A stretch of DNA of 64,000 nucleotides from CAZMSD01 sp964568855 (GTDB lineage: Bacteria; CAIWAD01): the NCBI GenBank assembly GCA_964568855.1, contig CAZMSD010000019.1:1-64000 (forward strand). Reading direction: 5' to 3'. The position numbers were made by a program, and so were the translations under genes. The notes beneath the pieces are model-generated. The model worked only from the letters and a program-made list of their open reading frames with translations, was not told where the DNA came from and did no database searches. Below, in pieces: positions 8,751-17,966 of the stretch. How positions within the stretch are numbered: the first letter of the stretch is position 1; every line of letters starts with the position of its first letter.

Positions 8751-11681
8751 TTAATTACAGGGTCTGCTCAGGATCACGTTGGCGTCGTTGGACTGCGGGT
8801 TGCCGTCGGGCAGCCGGAAGGCGCCGTAGTTCAAGGTGAAGGTGCTCCAGCGCCAGCAGTTTTCCTCTTCCGGACAGTTCACGCCCTGGTTCTCAAGCAC
8901 CTCGCTGGTCAGGGTGAGTACGGTCTCGGCCACTCCCGCCGGGTTGGTGACCACGATCTGCGGATCGAAGGTGCCGCCGATGTCGGACCAGAAGAAGATC
9001 AGCTGGTTGGCCACCGGACAGCCGTAGCCGTCGATCAGCGTGGCCTGCACCGGCATGTCCTGCGTGGGGAAGGAAGTGCAGGGCTGCATCGGGAAGGGGA
9101 CCTGCTGGAACGCGCCGATCACCGTCAGGTTGTCGTCCCGGTCGCCGGCCTGGAAGGGCAATTGGAAGAAGGCCGCCGGGTAGTAAATGCAGAGCGTACC
9201 GGGCACCCAGGTGGTGTCGCCCTCCCAGGGATCCACCTCGGGGATCACGCCCGCCGAGCAGGCAACGATGGAGGTTAGTGTGTCGCCGATATTAGAGCAA
9301 TGATAAGTCATCCAGTCCTCGGCGATGCCCGGAATACCCTCGTCGCCTTCGGCATCCACGCCTGTCAATCCGAAACCTTCCATCGAGCAGACATCGGCCG
9401 GAATCAGATAGAAGTGCACGGCCGTGGAGTCCTCCACGTCGTTGGAATACTGGTCCCAGAGGTGCACCGACCAGCGCACCCGCCAGATTCCCGCTCCCGT
9501 AGCTTCTCCCACAGCGTCATAGTCGATGGTGCCGTAGGCCGGCGGTCCCGCCAGGATGGTGATCAGCGCCGCATTTGAATAGACGGAATATTCCTCGCCG
9601 TCAACGAAGCAGCCCACCTGGACCACGCCCGGCCTGCGACCCGCGTTGACCGTCATGGAGGCGATGCCGTTGGTGGTCTCGGTGCTCAGGGTGTCTCCCA
9701 CGAAGTACTGCTCAGGAAAACCGGGTACAGAGAGGTAAACCTCGTCGGGGCTGGTCTCGAGCGTGAAGCGCACCTGGATGTCGTCCGTCACCGTGGAGCC
9801 CGAGGCGTCCACCACCCGGGCGTCCACCTGGGCCACCGAGGCGTCGCCGTAGCCCAGGATCTGGATCCGCGGGGTGGCCGTACTGAGGGTCACGTTGGCG
9901 GGCACGCCCGAATTGACCGTCACCGTGGCCGGCGTAGACCACAGCGTCTCGGCGGGCTGGGTGTTGGGCCGGGCATAGTAGGCCAGGATTTGGGAGAGGC
10001 CCGTATTCTCGTTCATTACAAGATTGGCCGTGGCGGTGCCCTCTTCGTCCGTGAAGACCACCGCCGTGATGTCGCCCACGCCGTTGGTCCTGAAGCCGAT
10101 GTTCAGGCCCTGGCCCAGGTGCTGGTTCTGGCTGTTGAAGACCTGGGCGTAGACGTCCATGTTGTCATCGCCGTTCTCGGGATCGGGCAATACGTTCCAC
10201 TGGGTGCTCACCGTGATCCGGTCGGGCACGCCCAAGGGCAGGGTCAGGGGATAAGTGGCCTCGGTGCTCAGGATGGGCGTCACTTCGCCCCGGGTGTAGG
10301 CCGCCGTGATCAGCAGGTCGCCGCCGGCGTCGGCTTCGTTGCAGTCGTGCCAGTTCACCGTGGCGATTCCGCTGGCGTCGGTGTAAGCCTGCGAACCGAT
10401 CTGGCCCAGGTTGGCCGAGAAGTCCACCGGCTGGCCGACGATGGGATTCTGGTTATCGCCGAAGCGCAGCAGCACCCGCACGGGAATCTGGTTCTCGTCC
10501 AGGCACTCCGAGTCGATCTCGAGCGGCGAATCGTCCAGGGGACTCTGGATCAGCAGCTCCAGCGGCCGGGCGTCGGCCACCGGGAAGGTGTAGGAATACT
10601 CGCGGGCGTGGGGTCCGATCAGGCTCAACAGCAGGTCGCCGCCCTCCGGATCGCAGTGTCGCCAGCTGAAGTCCAGCAGGCCGGACTCGCTGGTCACCAT
10701 GCTGTAGCTGTTGGGATCCATGAACTCGCCCAGGCTGGGGATGATGTCGAAGCGCGCCCCGGCGATGATCTGAGCCTCGCTGTCCTTGTACTGGAAGATG
10801 AAGCGCGTCGAGTCGGCGCAAAGCAGGTCGGCCCACAGGTCGGGATTCTGGGGCAGGATCCGCTCCAGGCGGTTGCCGAAATCGTTCACCAGGTCCACGG
10901 TGCTGTTGACCTGTGTGGTCGAACCCGCCATCACAGCCAGGAACTCGATCTGCACCGTGTCCTGCGGTTGTTCGTAGGCGTTGGCGTAATACACGTTCTG
11001 CGTAATGCCGGAGTTGTCGGTGATGCCCTGGGCGGTGATCGCTCCGGCGCGTCCGATGCCGTCCACCGCGCTGACCGAGAAGTTGACCGCCACCCCCGAA
11101 ACGGCCACCTGGCGCGTGGTCTCGCCCTCCACCACGTCGCGGTAGGCGTAGACGCGCACGGGCAGGGTTTCCGCCGGGTCCTCCATGCGGTAGATCAGGG
11201 TGCCGTCCAGCGGGTTGTCGAAAACCAGCTGGATGTCGCTCTGCTCGTGCAGCATCAGCGTGGCGCTGCCGCTGCGGCCCTGCGAGGTAGCCGTGAAGTT
11301 CACGGTCTGATCGCCTTCGAAGGGCTGGTCGCTGGCCAGCACCCGGAAGGCGTAGCGGGCCTCGCCGTTGTCGTCGGTGACGTTGCCCGTCAGCGGTATC
11401 AGGGCGCCCCCGAAGGCGCTCTGCACTTCGCAGCTCACGGTCATGCCCGTGAGCGCCGAGCGATCGGCGTCCAGGACCAGCACCGTCACCGTGTCGGCGA
11501 TTGAGGTCCGCGTGGACTGCGAGTAGTAGATGTCCGTCTGCTGGAGGCTTACCTCCACGCTGCTGACCGCTGCGGACTCCGAGCCCCCGCCGCCGCTCTG
11601 GCTGACCGTGCGGCTGTCGCAGGCCAGGTAGACGGCGGCGATCACAAGCACGGCCGGTGTGAGGTATCGCAAACCCTTCAT
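8751..11681 (-). CDS. Large Ig-like (Big_1/invasin-type) surface lipoprotein
   Basis: A 976-residue lipoprotein. The signal peptide ends in a lipobox YLAC, with lipidated Cys about residue 21, followed by a Ser/Gly-rich linker (residues 25-35). The rest is a series of bacterial Ig-like beta domains with recurring phrases of the Big_1 type, such as VTDDNGEARYAF, TDNSGITQNVYYA, TDASGIATVNWHD, TDEEGTATANLVMN and VTNPAGVAETVLTLTSE, spaced roughly 90-120 residues apart. The C-terminal third is rich in cysteines. The gene lies between pilQ and pilB on the pilus strand, suggesting a pilus-associated or secretin-associated outer-membrane role. No enzyme motif is visible. Confidence 0.75.
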   Translation of the reverse strand: MKGLRYLTPAVLVIAAVYLACDSRTVSQSGGGGSESAAVSSVEVSLQQTDIYYSQSTRTSIADTVTVLVLDADRSALTGMTVSCEVQSAFGGALIPLTGNVTDDNGEARYAFRVLASDQPFEGDQTVNFTATSQGRSGSATLMLHEQSDIQLVFDNPLDGTLIYRMEDPAETLPVRVYAYRDVVEGETTRQVAVSGVAVNFSVSAVDGIGRAGAITAQGITDNSGITQNVYYANAYEQPQDTVQIEFLAVMAGSTTQVNSTVDLVNDFGNRLERILPQNPDLWADLLCADSTRFIFQYKDSEAQIIAGARFDIIPSLGEFMDPNSYSMVTSESGLLDFSWRHCDPEGGDLLLSLIGPHAREYSYTFPVADARPLELLIQSPLDDSPLEIDSECLDENQIPVRVLLRFGDNQNPIVGQPVDFSANLGQIGSQAYTDASGIATVNWHDCNEADAGGDLLITAAYTRGEVTPILSTEATYPLTLPLGVPDRITVSTQWNVLPDPENGDDNMDVYAQVFNSQNQHLGQGLNIGFRTNGVGDITAVVFTDEEGTATANLVMNENTGLSQILAYYARPNTQPAETLWSTPATVTVNSGVPANVTLSTATPRIQILGYGDASVAQVDARVVDASGSTVTDDIQVRFTLETSPDEVYLSVPGFPEQYFVGDTLSTETTNGIASMTVNAGRRPGVVQVGCFVDGEEYSVYSNAALITILAGPPAYGTIDYDAVGEATGAGIWRVRWSVHLWDQYSNDVEDSTAVHFYLIPADVCSMEGFGLTGVDAEGDEGIPGIAEDWMTYHCSNIGDTLTSIVACSAGVIPEVDPWEGDTTWVPGTLCIYYPAAFFQLPFQAGDRDDNLTVIGAFQQVPFPMQPCTSFPTQDMPVQATLIDGYGCPVANQLIFFWSDIGGTFDPQIVVTNPAGVAETVLTLTSEVLENQGVNCPEEENCWRWSTFTLNYGAFRLPDGNPQSNDANVILSRPCN

Positions 11682-11827
11682 CGTTCTGCCTCCTGGATTA
11701 TCGCTTGTATCACAACGCGAAGTTCAGGTCCGCTTTTCCGCCGCCTTTCCGGCCGCGACAGACGGTTCAAGCTGCCGCGCTCGGATCGAGATCGCGTTCT
11801 TCGCGCGGCCGGCGGGCGCTGCGCGTA

Positions 11828-13273
11828 TCAGTTATCGTTGTTGTCGATCAGGTCTTCCAGCCGCAGTTCTTCCTCCACCTCGAGGATGTTCTCGGGCATC
11901 CTCAGCAAGTAGTCGCCCTCTGGAGGCAGGATGTGCGGCGTGATCTGGATGATCAGATCGGTCTTGACTATGCGTTCCTCGCTGGAACGGAAGAAGCCGC
12001 CCAGCAGGGGCAGCTTGGACAGTATCGGGACGCGGTTGACGGTCTTGCCGGATTGCGTCTCCAGCAGCCCGGCGATGATGATCGACTCGCCGTCCTTGAC
12101 GCGCACCGTGGTGGTTGAAGTGCGCCGCTTGATCTGCGGGATGTCGTTGTTCACCCCGCGCCAGTCGGTGATGGAACTCACCTCCGGCGCCACCTCCGTG
12201 GTGATCCAGCCCTCCGGATTGATGTGCGGCAGGATTGTCAGCTTGACGCCCACCTGCTGCTCCTTGACCGAGATCTGTTCGGTCTGTCCGCCGGCAACGA
12301 AGACGTAGCTCACCACGTCCACCACCGATATGGCGGCCGGCCGGTTGTTCATCGTGGCCACCTTGCTGGAGGCCAGGATCGAGGCCTTGTTATTGCGCAG
12401 CATGGCGTTCAGGGTAATGTCGAAGGCCGTCATCTGCCGGCTGAAGTGGCCGATATTGTCCATGTCCACCGGCTGGAAGGGCGCAGACTGGGGCATCTGG
12501 TTGCGCCCCACCTGCAGCTCGTTCATCCAGACCCAGGGGCCGCCCACGTTGTTCTTCCAGCCCTGGTCGCTGCCCGGCACGCCCCACTCGTCGGGCGTCA
12601 TCCAGTCCTGCCGGACCTTGCCGTTCTCGGCGATTATGTTGGTGATCTTGTTGAGCTTGGCCCAGTCGATGCCGATCATCTCCTCGTCGTCCACCACCAC
12701 CTCGATCAGCTTCGCTTCGAGCATGATCTGCGGAACCGGCTTGTCCACCAGCTTCACCACGTCGCGGACTTCCTCCAGGATCTTGGTGGAGGTCCGCAGG
12801 ATCAGGGCGTTACCGCTGGTGTCCACCTGCGCGCTTTCCGTCATGTCCTGGATCATCTCCTTGACCTCGGCGGCGCTGGCGAACTTGAGCGGTATCACGT
12901 AGGAGTTGACGCCCACTTCCTGGATGATCTTGTCCGGGTCCGCCACCAGGAAGCTGTTGCCCACTTTCTCGTACGAGAGGCCGGCCGCCCGCACCACTAG
13001 GTCGAGGGCCTCGGAAATGGGCGTATTCTTCAGGTGCAGGCTGATCCGGTCGTACTCGTCGTCCCCTTCCACGCTGAGCTCGGATCCGGTGACGATATTG
13101 AAACCGGACTGCTCCGCGAGAATGCCCAGCACGTCCGCCAGATTGGCGTCCTGGGCATCGATGCTCACGCGGTTGTCCAGACTGGGCTCGATCGCCGGCG
13201 CCTGGCCGGGGGTCATGGCGAAGAGGGCGACGATGAGCCCGATCACCGGGAAAACGAGCGTACGTTGCTTCAT
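11828..13273 (-). CDS. pilQ: Type IV pilus secretin PilQ (short form)
   Basis: A 481-residue outer-membrane secretin through which the pilus exits. A signal peptide comes first, then an STN/N0-like domain (about 35-110, LADVLGILAEQSGFNIV), one N1-type module (about 120-190, VIPLKFASAAEVKEMI) and the secretin domain (about 200-460). The signature VPILSKLPLLGGFF is near residue 415. It is shorter than proteobacterial PilQ and lacks AMIN domains. An acidic tail (DLIDNNDN) ends it. It follows pilP in the conserved M-N-O-P-Q order. Confidence 0.92.
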   Translation of the reverse strand: MKQRTLVFPVIGLIVALFAMTPGQAPAIEPSLDNRVSIDAQDANLADVLGILAEQSGFNIVTGSELSVEGDDEYDRISLHLKNTPISEALDLVVRAAGLSYEKVGNSFLVADPDKIIQEVGVNSYVIPLKFASAAEVKEMIQDMTESAQVDTSGNALILRTSTKILEEVRDVVKLVDKPVPQIMLEAKLIEVVVDDEEMIGIDWAKLNKITNIIAENGKVRQDWMTPDEWGVPGSDQGWKNNVGGPWVWMNELQVGRNQMPQSAPFQPVDMDNIGHFSRQMTAFDITLNAMLRNNKASILASSKVATMNNRPAAISVVDVVSYVFVAGGQTEQISVKEQQVGVKLTILPHINPEGWITTEVAPEVSSITDWRGVNNDIPQIKRRTSTTTVRVKDGESIIIAGLLETQSGKTVNRVPILSKLPLLGGFFRSSEERIVKTDLIIQITPHILPPEGDYLLRMPENILEVEEELRLEDLIDNNDN

Positions 13274-13360
13274 CAGTGGCGTACTCCATCCTTGGATACT
13301 CCGCCGCGCGCGGGCGGCGCTTCGCTATTTAGCGTACCGATTCATGTGAATCGGTCCACT

Positions 13361-13888
13361 TTAGAAATCGATTTCCGACAGTCGCTTGGCCAGGTCCTTG
13401 GACGCGGCTTCCACCTGCAGGGCGAAAGTGCGGCCGCGCCGCTTGAGCCGGACGCCCTCCTGGTTGACGTCCATCACCTTGTAGCCCTCGAAGACATCCC
13501 CCGTCTCCACCACGTGGTTGCGGCTTTTCAAGCGGATGATGGCCATGGGCGTGGGACCGTTGATGACGCAGGACAGCCTGGGTTTGTTTTCGATCACGGC
13601 CAGGAAATTCTTGTCGTCCAGCATGATGTTCTTCGAGATCACCACCCGGGAAAGCTCCAGGGGATCGACCCGCGACTGGAAAACGAATTCGGCGCGTTCC
13701 TTCAGGCTGGCCTCCAGATCGTCCACCGTCTTGCGCAGTTTCTTGTCGGTGCCCACGGTGATGTCCGGCCGCTTGGAAAGCGTCCGAACCTTGTCGTTCA
13801 GTCCCCAGACCTCGTAGGCGAACCAGAGCAGCGAAATGACGAAGACCGCCAGCAGCAGGTTCCAGAAAAGCTGGACGTAGGTTTTCAC
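13361..13888 (-). CDS. PilP/GspC-like pilus alignment protein
   Basis: A 175-residue bitopic protein in the pilP position. One transmembrane segment (about residues 8-26) precedes a periplasmic region: a charged helix (residues about 30-65), then a small beta domain with GDVFEGYKVMDVNQEGVRLK, the homology-region pattern seen in PilP and GspC, which contacts the secretin N0 domain. Unlike classical PilP it has a transmembrane anchor rather than a lipobox, so it is closer to GspC in architecture. Its ATG overlaps the pilO stop by 4 bases. Confidence 0.7.
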   Translation of the reverse strand: MKTYVQLFWNLLLAVFVISLLWFAYEVWGLNDKVRTLSKRPDITVGTDKKLRKTVDDLEASLKERAEFVFQSRVDPLELSRVVISKNIMLDDKNFLAVIENKPRLSCVINGPTPMAIIRLKSRNHVVETGDVFEGYKVMDVNQEGVRLKRRGRTFALQVEAASKDLAKRLSEIDF

Positions 13889-14460
13889 TTTTCACCCTCC
13901 CCTGCGTCGCTGCGCACCAGCGTCAGCGTGGACAACTTGACTTCGAACTCGTGCTGCTTCAGGTCCTCGAAGGTGCGCACGAAATTGAGCTGGGTCAGGT
14001 CGTTGTTGACCTTGAACAGCTCCATGGTGACCAGGCGCTCCGACTGCTCCATGCGGTTGATGAAATCGCCGAACTGGCGATAGGTGCCCTGGAATGAGAC
14101 GTAGTAGGGCGTGCGGATGTACCCGCTGGCCGCCTTGTCCCGCGAATAGGTCTTCATGCTGGTGATTTCGCAGCCCAGCAGCGTCAGCAGGTCCACCATG
14201 TCGTTGAGGAAGGGCAGGCTGGCGTCCTCGGCCAGCGAATCTCGGGTGCTGGCGGCCAGGTTGTTCTCGATCAGGCTGGAAACGCGGTCCAGCTCGGAAG
14301 CCAGAATCTGTGCGCTGATCAGCTTTTCCTGCTGGTACTTGAGCTCCGTTTCCAGGCGTTCGAAGCGCTCGGGCTTGTCGATGTAGACGTTGGTGAAGTA
14401 GTGCGACATCCCCAGAACGAAGAGCGCCAGCAGGATGTAGCCGAAAACATTCCGTTTCAT
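13885..14460 (-). CDS. pilO: Type IV pilus alignment protein PilO
   Basis: A 191-residue protein: one transmembrane helix (residues about 6-25), a coiled coil (about 30-75) and a C-terminal ferredoxin-like domain. The phrase YYVSFQGTYRQFGDFINRME (about 118-137) is the typical PilO core. It pairs with PilN in the periplasm. The start lies 25 bases after pilN; the end overlaps pilP by 4 bases (ATGA). Confidence 0.9.
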   Translation of the reverse strand: MKRNVFGYILLALFVLGMSHYFTNVYIDKPERFERLETELKYQQEKLISAQILASELDRVSSLIENNLAASTRDSLAEDASLPFLNDMVDLLTLLGCEITSMKTYSRDKAASGYIRTPYYVSFQGTYRQFGDFINRMEQSERLVTMELFKVNNDLTQLNFVRTFEDLKQHEFEVKLSTLTLVRSDAGEGEK

Positions 14461-14485
14461 CGTGTGGAATTACCTCTTAAGGGAA

Positions 14486-15094
14486 TCAGGTGTCGCGGCC
14501 GAAGTCCACCGTCTTGCTCAGGAAGCGGGACTGGATCTTGCATCGGATCTCGAAGAGCAGCGCCGGCTGGTCCTGGGTGACGATATCCTGGCTCGAAGCG
14601 AAATAGACGTTGTCGAAGTTCTCGTTGAACAGTTCGTTGGCCCGCAGCTGCTCTACGAAGATCATCACCTGGTCCAGCGGATCGCCGCCCTCGCGGATCT
14701 TGTACACGCCCGTGATGTACAGGAAGCCCTTCTCGAAGCGCACAGCGGTGAGCGCCATTTCGCGGTTGACCTCCATGCCCAGGCCCATCAGCTTGCGCGT
14801 CCAGAGCAGCCGCGAGTTCTCCAGCCGGGCCAGGCTGAGAATATCTCGCTTGGACAGCTTGGCGCCCGTGTCGCGCAGTTCCTGAAGCTGCTGCTTCACG
14901 TCGACGATCTGCTCCACCTTGTGCTGAATCATATCGTCCAGCTGGACGTTGCGGTCCCAGGTGAACCAGGCCATGCCGCCCGCGATCAGCAGCAGGAAGA
15001 CCAGCAATCCCCAGCGCTGCAGCTCGAGCTGCTGGGCGATGCGGGCGGCCTTGTCCTCGCCCTTGTTGAGATTGATCCGGTAAACGTGCTCCAC
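14486..15094 (-). CDS. pilN: Type IV pilus alignment protein PilN
   Basis: A 202-residue bitopic protein. The short cytoplasmic N-terminus YRINLNKGE (residues 5-13) corresponds to the INL(L) motif with which PilN binds PilM. It is followed by a transmembrane helix (about 28-47), a coiled coil (about 50-80) and a periplasmic domain. GTG at 15094 directly follows the pilM stop, and the ribosome binding site AGGAGG lies inside pilM, so the two are coupled. Confidence 0.88.
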   Translation of the reverse strand: MEHVYRINLNKGEDKAARIAQQLELQRWGLLVFLLLIAGGMAWFTWDRNVQLDDMIQHKVEQIVDVKQQLQELRDTGAKLSKRDILSLARLENSRLLWTRKLMGLGMEVNREMALTAVRFEKGFLYITGVYKIREGGDPLDQVMIFVEQLRANELFNENFDNVYFASSQDIVTQDQPALLFEIRCKIQSRFLSKTVDFGRDT

Positions 15095-16162
15095 CTATTC
15101 CCTCCTCAGGGCTTGGCCGACGCACTGAGCGTATTGCGGGCCGCTTCCGCCGTTGACCGTGTCGGAGCCCTCCAGATCCGCCAGCGGGTCCCAGGCTTCC
15201 ACGCTAAGGTTGAATTTCTCGGCGATCAAGGCGTCAAGCCCCTTCAGGCGGGCGCTCCCACCGCAGAGTTTCACATGCTCGAAATCGCTCTGCCCGCTTT
15301 CCTTGACGTAGTACCTGAGCGTCCTGCGGATCTCGTCCAGGAAGTCCTCCAGGACGGTGCGCATTTGCAGGGCCAGGGCCGATTCACCGCCTGCGGCGCT
15401 GGCGCCGTGGAAAGCCTCAACGCCCTCGCTGCGCTTGCGCTGTTCCGCCTCGTCGAAGTTGATGCTCTGCTTCTTCGCCAGATCGGCGCTGAAGTGATAG
15501 CCGCCGATGGGGATGTCGCGGTTGAAGACGCGCCCCTTGCGGCCGGTCACGATGAAGTTGGTGCCTCGGGCGCCCATGTTCAGCAGCAGCATCAGGCCCT
15601 CGTCGGGCAGCGGGGTGCCGATGGTATAGGAATTGATCACCGCCAGGGGATCGAGATCCACGATGCCCGGCCGGAAACCCAGGTCCTTGAGCACGCTCTC
15701 GTGCCAGCCGTACATTTTGCGCGTGGTGGCCACCAGGAGTATGCGCACCTTCTGGGGATCCTCCGGATCCTCACCCAGCATCTGGTGATCGATCACCGTG
15801 TCCGAATCGTCCAGCGGAAGGTGCTTGCGGGCCTCGAAGATCAGGCTCGAGGACAGCTCCTCCTCGCTCATCTGCACCGTGCTGATCTCTTTCATGCTGG
15901 TGGCCGGACCGCCGATGGCGGTCACCAGGTTGCGGACCTTGGCGGGGCTGATCCTAAGCTCGGAAAGCAGTTCGCGCAGCGCCAGGACAGTCTCGGCCCG
16001 GCGAAGCTTCTTGGGTTCGTAGGGAGCTTCCCCCCTGATCTCCCGCATTCCGGCCTTGACCACCCTGGGCCCCCGGTGGTGATGCTCGAGCATCACGGCC
16101 TTGATGGTGTGAGTGCCGATGTCCAGTCCGAGGATCTGGTTCGATTTTCCGCCAAATAACAT
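15095..16162 (-). CDS. pilM: Type IV pilus actin-like protein PilM
   Basis: A cytoplasmic actin-fold ATP-binding protein (about 355 residues) that recruits PilN and PilB. It shows the phosphate-1 motif LGLDIGTHTIKAVML near the N-terminus, the interdomain segment LLLNMGARGTNF and the adenosine motif KLCGGSARLKGLDALI (about 285-300). ATG at 16162 has AGGG 8 bases upstream and is preferred; GTG at 16171 is an in-frame alternative three codons earlier. pilN follows without a gap. Confidence 0.92.
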   Translation of the reverse strand: MLFGGKSNQILGLDIGTHTIKAVMLEHHHRGPRVVKAGMREIRGEAPYEPKKLRRAETVLALRELLSELRISPAKVRNLVTAIGGPATSMKEISTVQMSEEELSSSLIFEARKHLPLDDSDTVIDHQMLGEDPEDPQKVRILLVATTRKMYGWHESVLKDLGFRPGIVDLDPLAVINSYTIGTPLPDEGLMLLLNMGARGTNFIVTGRKGRVFNRDIPIGGYHFSADLAKKQSINFDEAEQRKRSEGVEAFHGASAAGGESALALQMRTVLEDFLDEIRRTLRYYVKESGQSDFEHVKLCGGSARLKGLDALIAEKFNLSVEAWDPLADLEGSDTVNGGSGPQYAQCVGQALRRE

Positions 16163-16187
16163 GCGTATCACCCTGCCTTAGCGGTCG

Positions 16188-17966
16188 TCAGTCGACCAGG
16201 TTGCTTGCCCGCATCTTGAGCCAGCGGTCATAGTCCGGAACCACCATGGCCGTGGTGATGTCCATTGTTCCGTCTGAGTATTTCACGCGGAACCAGACCG
16301 GCGGGCCGCCGGAGATGAAGTTGTCGTCGTAGCGATATTTCTTTTCGAAGTAGCCGATCCAGGCCTGGCCCCAGGGTCCCGGATTGTTGCGGTAGACGAA
16401 TCCTCGCACCGACTGCACGACGGAGCCGCAGATCCAGATCGTGCCCCGTTCGTCCTGCAGCGGGGGCGCCCCGGCACAGACCACCGGCTGGTGGTTGGTG
16501 TTGTTCTCGCCGGGACACTCGACGCGGGTCTGGGGCGGCGGCCAGGTGGCGCCCAGCGCGGAAGTCTTCCAGAATTCGGCCTCGAAACTGCACTCCACGG
16601 CGAACAGCGCGGCCGTGATCACTACATCCTTGCGCGTCTGCCCGCAGCTGCTGAGGTTCGAATCGTCCACGTAGCCGCAGGTGGGACCGCTGAAGCGGCC
16701 GTTGAAGGCGCCATTGGGCAGCGTGGTGGCCACGATGATGTCCTTCTCGCTGGCCAGGCCGATGCGGTTGGGCGAGCCCAGGGGCACCATGCCGAAGTTG
16801 TCCTCCTGTCCGCAGCTATAGATATCCGTGTCCTGGACGTAGATGTTGTCCATGATGAACATGGAATCACTGGACAGGACGGTTATCTTGCCGCGCACCA
16901 TGCCTTCCAGGCGGCAGACGCCCTGGACCCAGATCAGCTCGTGGCCTTCGGCCACGGGCAGGCCCTTGCTTACCCAGTCCTGCCCGGATTCCTGGTGGTA
17001 GATTGTGTCGCCGTCGGCGTCCAGACTGTCCGACCAGTACTGGGCCGCGTGATACTGCGTGCCGTTGAATTTCAGATAGGTCGTGAGCGGCTGGTCGTAG
17101 GTGTCGGGTCCGTCCACGATTTCCACGCTGGCATCGTAGGTGTGACCCGGAGTACGTTGCTCCTTGATCTGCTCGATGGCGTCATAGGGCGGCCATTCGA
17201 TCTCGGGAAAGGGCATGATCAACCCGCCCTGGAAGATGCCCGGGATCTGACCCTCGCTGATGCCGTTGATCTCTTCCGCGGTTTGTGTCACAAGTCCGTG
17301 GAAGACGGGGCAGCAGTTCATGCTGATGTTGATCTGGCCGTTGACGTGCACCCGGCCGAACATCTCGTCGCCGGCCTTGAAGGTCACCAGGTTGCCCTCG
17401 GGCGAGACCTCGCCGTTCGAGAAATACATGAAGCGCGAGAAGTCGTTGAAATTGAGGGCCAGTGCGCTGCGGTGCTTGACCGTGTGATCCCCCTCCCGGT
17501 CCATCCAGCTCACCTCGCCCAGGGCGGAGAGGTAGTAGAAGGGCCTGCCGCTGGCGACATCGTAGATCAGGTCCATTTTCAGGCTGTCGTAGCCGAAGCT
17601 GAATGCGTGGGCGTCGTCCTCGTCCTGGAAATCGTTGTTGATGATGTTGCCGGCGCTCACGGGATAGAGCCAGTTGTTGCTCGCGTTCCCGGTCTCGTAC
17701 TGCTCCGGATTGCTCAGGAAGGTGGGTACGCCGTAGCGCGAAACGGCGTATTCGCTGCAGTAGCGGGCGTGGATCTGGGCCCGCTGGCGGACGAGTTGTT
17801 CGTGATGCGAACGATTCTGAAAGAAGAAGCTCAGGGAGACGCCCACCACCACGATCATCAGCAGGCCCGTCAGCATCAGGATGGCGCCCCGGTCACTTCG
17901 TAATCCGGCGCCTTCCGCCGGGGACGCCGTGATACAAGCCCTCCGATGGGTCTCGTGCCGGTTCAT
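16188..17966 (-). CDS. Large PilX/GspK-like pilus assembly protein
   Basis: A 592-residue protein starting at MNRHETHRRAC (ATG 17966). The open frame runs further upstream but there overlaps the preceding pilin gene and has no coding character. The N-terminus has SDRGAILMLTGLLMIVVVGV (about residues 24-43), a pilin-like hydrophobic helix after an RG|A junction lacking Glu+5, as in PilX and GspK. The large remainder is beta-rich with several Cys pairs and resembles the DUF4900 group of pilus-associated proteins. ATG overlaps the previous stop (ATGA). It probably forms part of the priming or tip complex. Confidence 0.7.
   Translation of the reverse strand: MNRHETHRRACITASPAEGAGLRSDRGAILMLTGLLMIVVVGVSLSFFFQNRSHHEQLVRQRAQIHARYCSEYAVSRYGVPTFLSNPEQYETGNASNNWLYPVSAGNIINNDFQDEDDAHAFSFGYDSLKMDLIYDVASGRPFYYLSALGEVSWMDREGDHTVKHRSALALNFNDFSRFMYFSNGEVSPEGNLVTFKAGDEMFGRVHVNGQINISMNCCPVFHGLVTQTAEEINGISEGQIPGIFQGGLIMPFPEIEWPPYDAIEQIKEQRTPGHTYDASVEIVDGPDTYDQPLTTYLKFNGTQYHAAQYWSDSLDADGDTIYHQESGQDWVSKGLPVAEGHELIWVQGVCRLEGMVRGKITVLSSDSMFIMDNIYVQDTDIYSCGQEDNFGMVPLGSPNRIGLASEKDIIVATTLPNGAFNGRFSGPTCGYVDDSNLSSCGQTRKDVVITAALFAVECSFEAEFWKTSALGATWPPPQTRVECPGENNTNHQPVVCAGAPPLQDERGTIWICGSVVQSVRGFVYRNNPGPWGQAWIGYFEKKYRYDDNFISGGPPVWFRVKYSDGTMDITTAMVVPDYDRWLKMRASNLVD

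Noticed and set aside
9990..11504. 504-codon plus-strand frame opposite the Ig-like lipoprotein
   Set aside because: Antisense shadow with repetitive VH/GQ composition and no ribosome binding site or domain.
14462..16159. 565-codon plus-strand frame opposite pilM/pilN
   Set aside because: Antisense to two conserved pil genes; composition is a mirror of their codons.
16491..17903. 470-codon plus-strand frame
   Set aside because: Antisense to the PilX/GspK-like gene; no recognisable motif.
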